Shown here: piece after piece, positions 60,116 to 64,000 of the stretch | How the letters are laid out: every line of letters starts with the position of its first letter | Numbering within the stretch: the stretch's first letter is position 1 | Source: Acanthosoma haemorrhoidale | Lineage: Eukaryota > Arthropoda > Insecta > Hemiptera > Acanthosomatidae | Direction of reading: 5' to 3' | Assembly (NCBI GenBank): GCA_930367205.1 | Contig: OV884011.1 | Location: forward strand, 142,845,937-142,909,936 | Length of the DNA: 64,000 nucleotides | Program-made: the position numbers and the translations under genes | The notes under the pieces: model-generated | Database searches by the model: none | Seen by the model: the letters and a program-made list of their open reading frames with translations, nothing else | What the model was told of the DNA's origin: nothing

Positions 60116-60129
60116 TATATATATATATA
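60116..60129. repeat. (TA)7 target between two LTRs
   Basis: Fourteen bases of pure TA repeat lie between the 5' LTR of element 2 and the 5' LTR of element 3, which point away from each other. Confidence 0.93.
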
Positions 60130-60316
60130 AGTTACGTCTAGCGGTACGGCAATGTTAAGCCTAATACCTTGTAGCCTAGGGTAAACAATACCGTAACGTG
60201 TGTATAGAGGATCAGGAGGAAAATAAAGCCAGTTATAAAACAAACCTTCTTATTATATCATCTACCTCCTTATTCATTCCTTTTTCTCGATCGTCTACAG
60301 CTGGGAGACGATTACT
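60130..60316 (+). repeat. 5' LTR of element 3
   Basis: About 187 bp from AGTTACGTC to GACGATTACT. A GGAAAATAAAG block corresponds to the GGAGAATAAAG of the element 1 LTR, and both end in GACGATTA. The 3' partner is outside the window, so the borders rest on homology and on the flanking TA tract. Confidence 0.88.
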
Positions 60317-60333
60317 GGTGCCGAAACCCGGGA
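60316..60333 (+). other. tRNA-Phe primer binding site, element 3
   Basis: TGGTGCCGAAACCCGGGA, identical to the sites of elements 1 and 2, starting on the last base of the LTR. Confidence 0.9.
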
Positions 60334-60418
60334 ACTACGAGTATTCTGGTAAACAACTGTGAGTAAAATTTTAATTTTTTTTTCCTGTTGTTTTATTGGG
60401 AAAAAGTGACCTAGTTAC

Positions 60419-61606
60419 ATGGTAGAATTACGGCCTGCGACTTTTGAAGTGCCCGAATTACCTAGGGAAACGATGGCCGAAGCTCATGCAAACTCCCTGG
60501 CTTGGATGAAGGTGCGAGCGGCGACGTCACAGGACCTGAGGAGAACAATATCGGACCTAGAGAAATTCTCAGGAGAGTTAGGCGAATTGAACCATTTCAT
60601 CAAAGGTGGGGATAGGATTATGGAAAGAGTAGAGGCGAAGGCAAGTGAGGGTTTACTTGACTCAGGTGACGCAAAATCAATCAAAGCGGACCTAGTGTGT
60701 AGAATAAAACGGAGCGTACTAAACCTAATACAGGCCGACGAAGACACCCCATGGACCGTGGTAAAAGAAAGACTAAAGAAGGCGTACGGGGGAGGCAGAT
60801 GGACACCAGAAGAGGACATCTTCCAGATGTTCAGGGAGACCAGACGGCCCAATCAAACGAAAGGGCAGTACGTTGGAGAACTCTTGGCAAAGTTTAACAA
60901 AATAACGGAAAAAATTAGAGAAACGGTGAACCTAGCGGAAGTGGAAGGCCGGATGGCATTCCTATCGACCATTCTGAAGGTACAGTTGGCCAGGGACACC
61001 GGCAAGAAAGATAGTCTACCGGGAGACCGATCGTTCATCGAGTGCGCCCAAGATTTAATGGACTCTAGTGCCCGTGAGGAAGAAGAAAAATTAGAGGCAG
61101 ACGAGGCAGGGTGGTCCAAAGTGATGTACAGGAGGCCGAGAATGCCGCAACAGGCATGGAAGAGGAAGGATTAACGGTATGCGGAGAAAAAAGGGGCGGC
61201 GGTTGAAGGAAGGAGACTTAGCCAAAGGAGACCGAGACCCAATGGGAGGAAGGAGGACAGAAAATGTCACGGATGTGGAGGAAGAATTGGACATTTAGTG
61301 GCGCAGTGCCCACGAACAAAATGTTTTGAATGTGGAATTGAGGGACACATCGCGAGGCAGTGTCCATACATTTTCCAGCGAACAGAGAGGTATAGGCCGG
61401 AACCGATGGAGGTAAACGCACAGAGGGTATGGAGAAGAACCAGAACCCCCTCCGAATCGTCAGAAACTACGGGAGCGTCGGAGACAGAAGAAGAAGAAGA
61501 TGAACCCAGGAGCAGAAGAGGAGAGACTGGAGAGGACGACAGGGACTACGTAAGAAGCAGACGAAATGGCACGGAAGGAGGAAGGAAACGGCAAGCGGTG
61601 GCCTGA
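60419..61606 (+). pseudogene. gag: Gag of element 3 with one premature stop
   Basis: The frame starts MVELRPATFEVPELPRET and is continuous through the place where elements 1 and 2 are frame-broken. It is interrupted only by a TAA at 61172-61174, after KRKD. The same frame then stays open through two zinc knuckles to a TGA at 61604-61606. The first knuckle, CHGCGGRIGHLVAQC, has one extra residue before the histidine compared with the CX2CX4HX4C rule; the second, CFECGIEGHIARQC, is normal. An acidic SE-rich tail follows as in element 1. Confidence 0.9.
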
Positions 61607-61684
61607 GGAGCGGGATGGCAGAGGGGTGGCCGCACGTTAATAAACTATATCAGAGGGAATTACGGCGGTATACCCATTATTGGA
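61604..61684 (+). promoter_or_regulatory. In-frame UGA and gag-pol linker, candidate readthrough site (element 3)
   Basis: The TGA that ends gag is followed by an open linker in the same frame reading GAGWQRGGRTLINYI and GGIPIIGV up to the protease. It aligns with the linker of element 1, with the stop three codons (here) or two codons (element 1) before the shared WQR. No other stop occurs in the linker. Confidence 0.7.
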
Positions 61685-64000
61685 GTGGCGAGAGGAGTGA
61701 GATGCTTGATAGACACGGGGAGTTCCTGTACTATTCTCAGCAGGAAAGCGTCGGACAGATTGTGTGTGGGCGAGGGGTCGTCGCGGATTCAGGCATGCGA
61801 GTGCAAGCTTATCACCCTGGGAGGGCCGTGTGAAATCGAAGGCGAATTGACGATGGGATTGGATAGGTGGGCGAAAAAGGGGGAATATTTGAAAATACAC
61901 GTGGTTAGGAAGATGCCGCGCGAGTACGATGGTATCATAGGGTGCGATCTCTTGGGAAGGGTAGGAGCAAGAATGAAATGCCGTAACGGAATATGGGATA
62001 TTAGACTGGGAAGAATGTTATACCGGTGTACAGGAACCGTGGGGGACGGGAAGGAGCGAATCGGAGCGATCGATCGGGAGGACAACTGGGAACGCGCTAT
62101 TCGGCGAGAGTATGCCGATATATTTTTCAACGAAGGGGACAAACTGGGAGTGACGGGGGTCCATGAGATCCCACTGAAGCAGGAGAGAGTGGTATATATC
62201 AAAGAGAGACGATACCCGCAGGTGCTGCGACAGCATATAAGGGACGAAATCGAGGAATTGAAACGACAGGGCATCATAGTAGATAGTACGTCTCCATACA
62301 ACAGTCCCCTGTGGGCAGTGAAAAAGAAAGGGTCGTCCGGTGACGAAAAATACCGCGTAGTAATAGACTACAGGCAATTAAACGACAATACTATAGACGA
62401 AAAATACCCCATTCCTCGCTTTGAAGACATCCTGGACCGCCTAAGTGGAGCAAAGGTATTCAGTACACTGGACCTGAAGGCGGGTTACCATAAAATTCGG
62501 ATGCGTCGTGGAGACCAACACAAAACGGCATTCACGTTCGAGCGGGGATATTACAAATTCACCAGAATGCCGTTTGGGCTGAAAAACGCGCCAATAACGT
62601 TCCAGAGGCCGTTGGACGAATTTTTAAGAGGGATTGGGGAGTCGTTTTGCCAGATATATATGGACGACCTCCTGGTTTTCAGTCGAGATGAGGTAGAACA
62701 CCAGGACCATCTGCGACAGGTTTTTGACAGAATTAAGCAATTCGGGCTGAAATTGTCTGCGGAGAAGTCGCTTTTGGGACAAGAGCAGGTGAAATTTTTA
62801 GGCCACATAATTTCCAGAGAGGGAGTGCAACCCGATCGTGGGAAGGTGGAGGCCATCCAGCGGATGACTATCCCGAAAGACGTAAAAGGAATCCGGCGCT
62901 TACTCGGATCCCTGAACTACTACCGCAGATTCGTTCCAGAAATGGCGGAGTACCTCGTCCCTATTAACAATCTCCTTAAAAAAGGACAAAAAGTCGTCAT
63001 TACCCCGGTAATGGAGAACAATATAAGACGTTGCATGGAGCGGCTACAGGAACAGCCTATACTAGCGTTTCCAGATTTTGCACTCCCCTTCATGATTACC
63101 ACAGATGCGAGTGAATACGCGTTGGGGGCGGTACTCTCGCAGGATCGCGACGGGGGGGAGCGACCAATAGCATACGCTAGCAGACGCTTTACTGAATCCG
63201 AGAGTAGATAAAGCGCTAGAACGCGAATTACTGGGTATCGTATGGGCGATAGAACACTTCCGGCCCTACGTATTCGGGAGGAAGTTTCAGATTAAAACAG
63301 ATCATCGACCCCTCAAATGGGTGGGAAAACTGAAAGAGTCATCAGCGCGGATTACCAGATGGAAGGAGTTCCTCGGTCAATACAACATCGACATAATTTA
63401 CAAACCGGGGAAGGAGAACGTCGTGGCCGATTGGTTATCCCGCGCGTTGGTCGTGAATGCGATCGATGAGGAGATTCCGGGACCATCACGTGACACCCAC
63501 CAATTCGTCCAGGAATGGTCGCCCGGCGAGGAAGGGGATCGGGAGGGGGCTCCAGCCAATGATGTTCCGAGTGACGGAAGTTCTGTGGGGGATAGGCCCT
63601 CGGACATTGAGGACCTCGACGCCATAATAAATGACAAGAGGCGCCAGATCATTTGGCTCACCAAAACTTCTGGGCTCTTCAAGATGGAATCTGAGAAGTA
63701 CGGCCACTGCAACATCGTCAAGATCTGGTCGACACCGGGGATAAACGACGATACGATTTGCCACGCCCTGAAGGACGCATCTACTCCAGGGAAAACGCAC
63801 CACATGTACGTGGGAAACGCGACCATCTGGGGACGCATCAAACGCCTATGGAGGACGGAGAGGATCGGAGTCGATCGTACGTTCGTCCGATGTACCCTGA
63901 AGGTGGAGACAGTAAAAGAAGAAACGCGGCAGAGAGAAGTGACCCTTGCATTCCACCAAGGGAAGACAAACCACCGGGGAATCGACGATACCCTGCAAGC
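61685..64000 (+). pseudogene. pol: Pol of element 3, frame-broken and cut by window end
   Basis: The first frame (61685-63211, 508 codons) has the protease motif LIDTGSSC (D10), FSTLDLKAGYHKI, YMDDLLVFS (Y325) and the start of RNase H (TTDASEYALGAVL). It ends at a TAA where element 1 has the tyrosine of SRYSALERE. Two bases are also lost just after it, so the rest is in another frame: LERELLGIVWAIEHF, KTDHRPLKW, then VVADWLSRAL and the integrase zinc region (HQGKTNHRG) at the window edge. Without repair the element cannot make RNase H or integrase. Confidence 0.92.

Larger units (their letters stand above)
60130..64000 (+). mobile_element. Ty3/gypsy element 3, diverged relative (3' end outside window)
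   Basis: A third element with a different LTR sequence but the same layout: LTR, tRNA-Phe site, gag with two knuckles, in-frame TGA, pol. The proteins are clearly homologous to element 1 but differ at many positions, so it is a separate lineage. It carries at least two disabling changes within the window (gag stop at 61172, pol stop and frameshift near 63209). It leaves the window in the integrase zinc region. Confidence 0.93.

Noticed and set aside
1..64000. tRNA or rRNA genes
   Set aside because: I saw no cloverleaf with A and B boxes and no rRNA-like segment by eye; the tRNA-Phe-like 18-mers are primer sites. A tRNAscan run would settle it.

Overview
The window reads as AT-rich nuclear DNA of an arthropod, most likely an insect. 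The support is GT-AG spliced multi-exon genes, arthropod-style retroelements (Jockey-like LINEs, a Penelope-like remnant, errantivirus-like Ty3/gypsy elements primed by tRNA-Phe) and long AT-rich introns. The species cannot be named from the sequence. Nothing bacterial or organellar is visible.

The left 46 kb holds a tandem family of small secreted proteins, all on the minus strand. There are four complete genes (6.3-9.0, 13.6-15.4, 24.4-27.5 and 41.3-45.0 kb), one gene cut by the left edge (1-1.36 kb) and one exon-sized relic (22.87-22.98 kb). Each gene has a signal-peptide exon, a short linker exon and three exons carrying an eight-cysteine domain, with intron phases 2-1-1-1 in every copy. 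An untranslated first exon is implied by an acceptor site just before the ATG. The three most alike genes also share a core promoter (TATATAAG) and a 5' UTR exon. The cysteine pattern recalls the secreted insect family DUF4773; that assignment is an inference, and the function is unknown.

Between and inside these genes lie retroelement remains. These include at least seven pieces of one Jockey-like LINE family (the largest at 29.4-32.7 kb with endonuclease and reverse transcriptase), a second LINE (21.5-22.9 kb), a Penelope-like GIY-YIG element in a 5' UTR intron, two solo LTRs with perfect 5-bp target duplications (36.8-37.7 and 43.0-43.7 kb), a partial third LTR copy (50.2 kb) and a smaller solo LTR inside the second LINE. 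Much of 1.4-6.3, 18.8-20.4, 32.7-33.9, 35.2-36.8, 38-41 and 48-50 kb holds nothing recognisable.

The right end (51.5-64 kb) holds three related Ty3/gypsy elements set in (TA)n tracts. Element 1 (plus strand, 51541-56852) has both LTRs, a tRNA-Phe primer site, gag, a complete pol and no env. Element 2 (minus strand, 57040-60115) is nearly identical but lacks its 3' end and has lost 1564 bp between 8-bp direct repeats. Element 3 (plus strand, from 60130, leaving the window) is a diverged relative with several lesions. In elements 1 and 3 gag and pol share one frame and are separated by a single TGA at the same place, which suggests UGA readthrough. Elements 1 and 2 share a gag frame change, so their common source already carried it.
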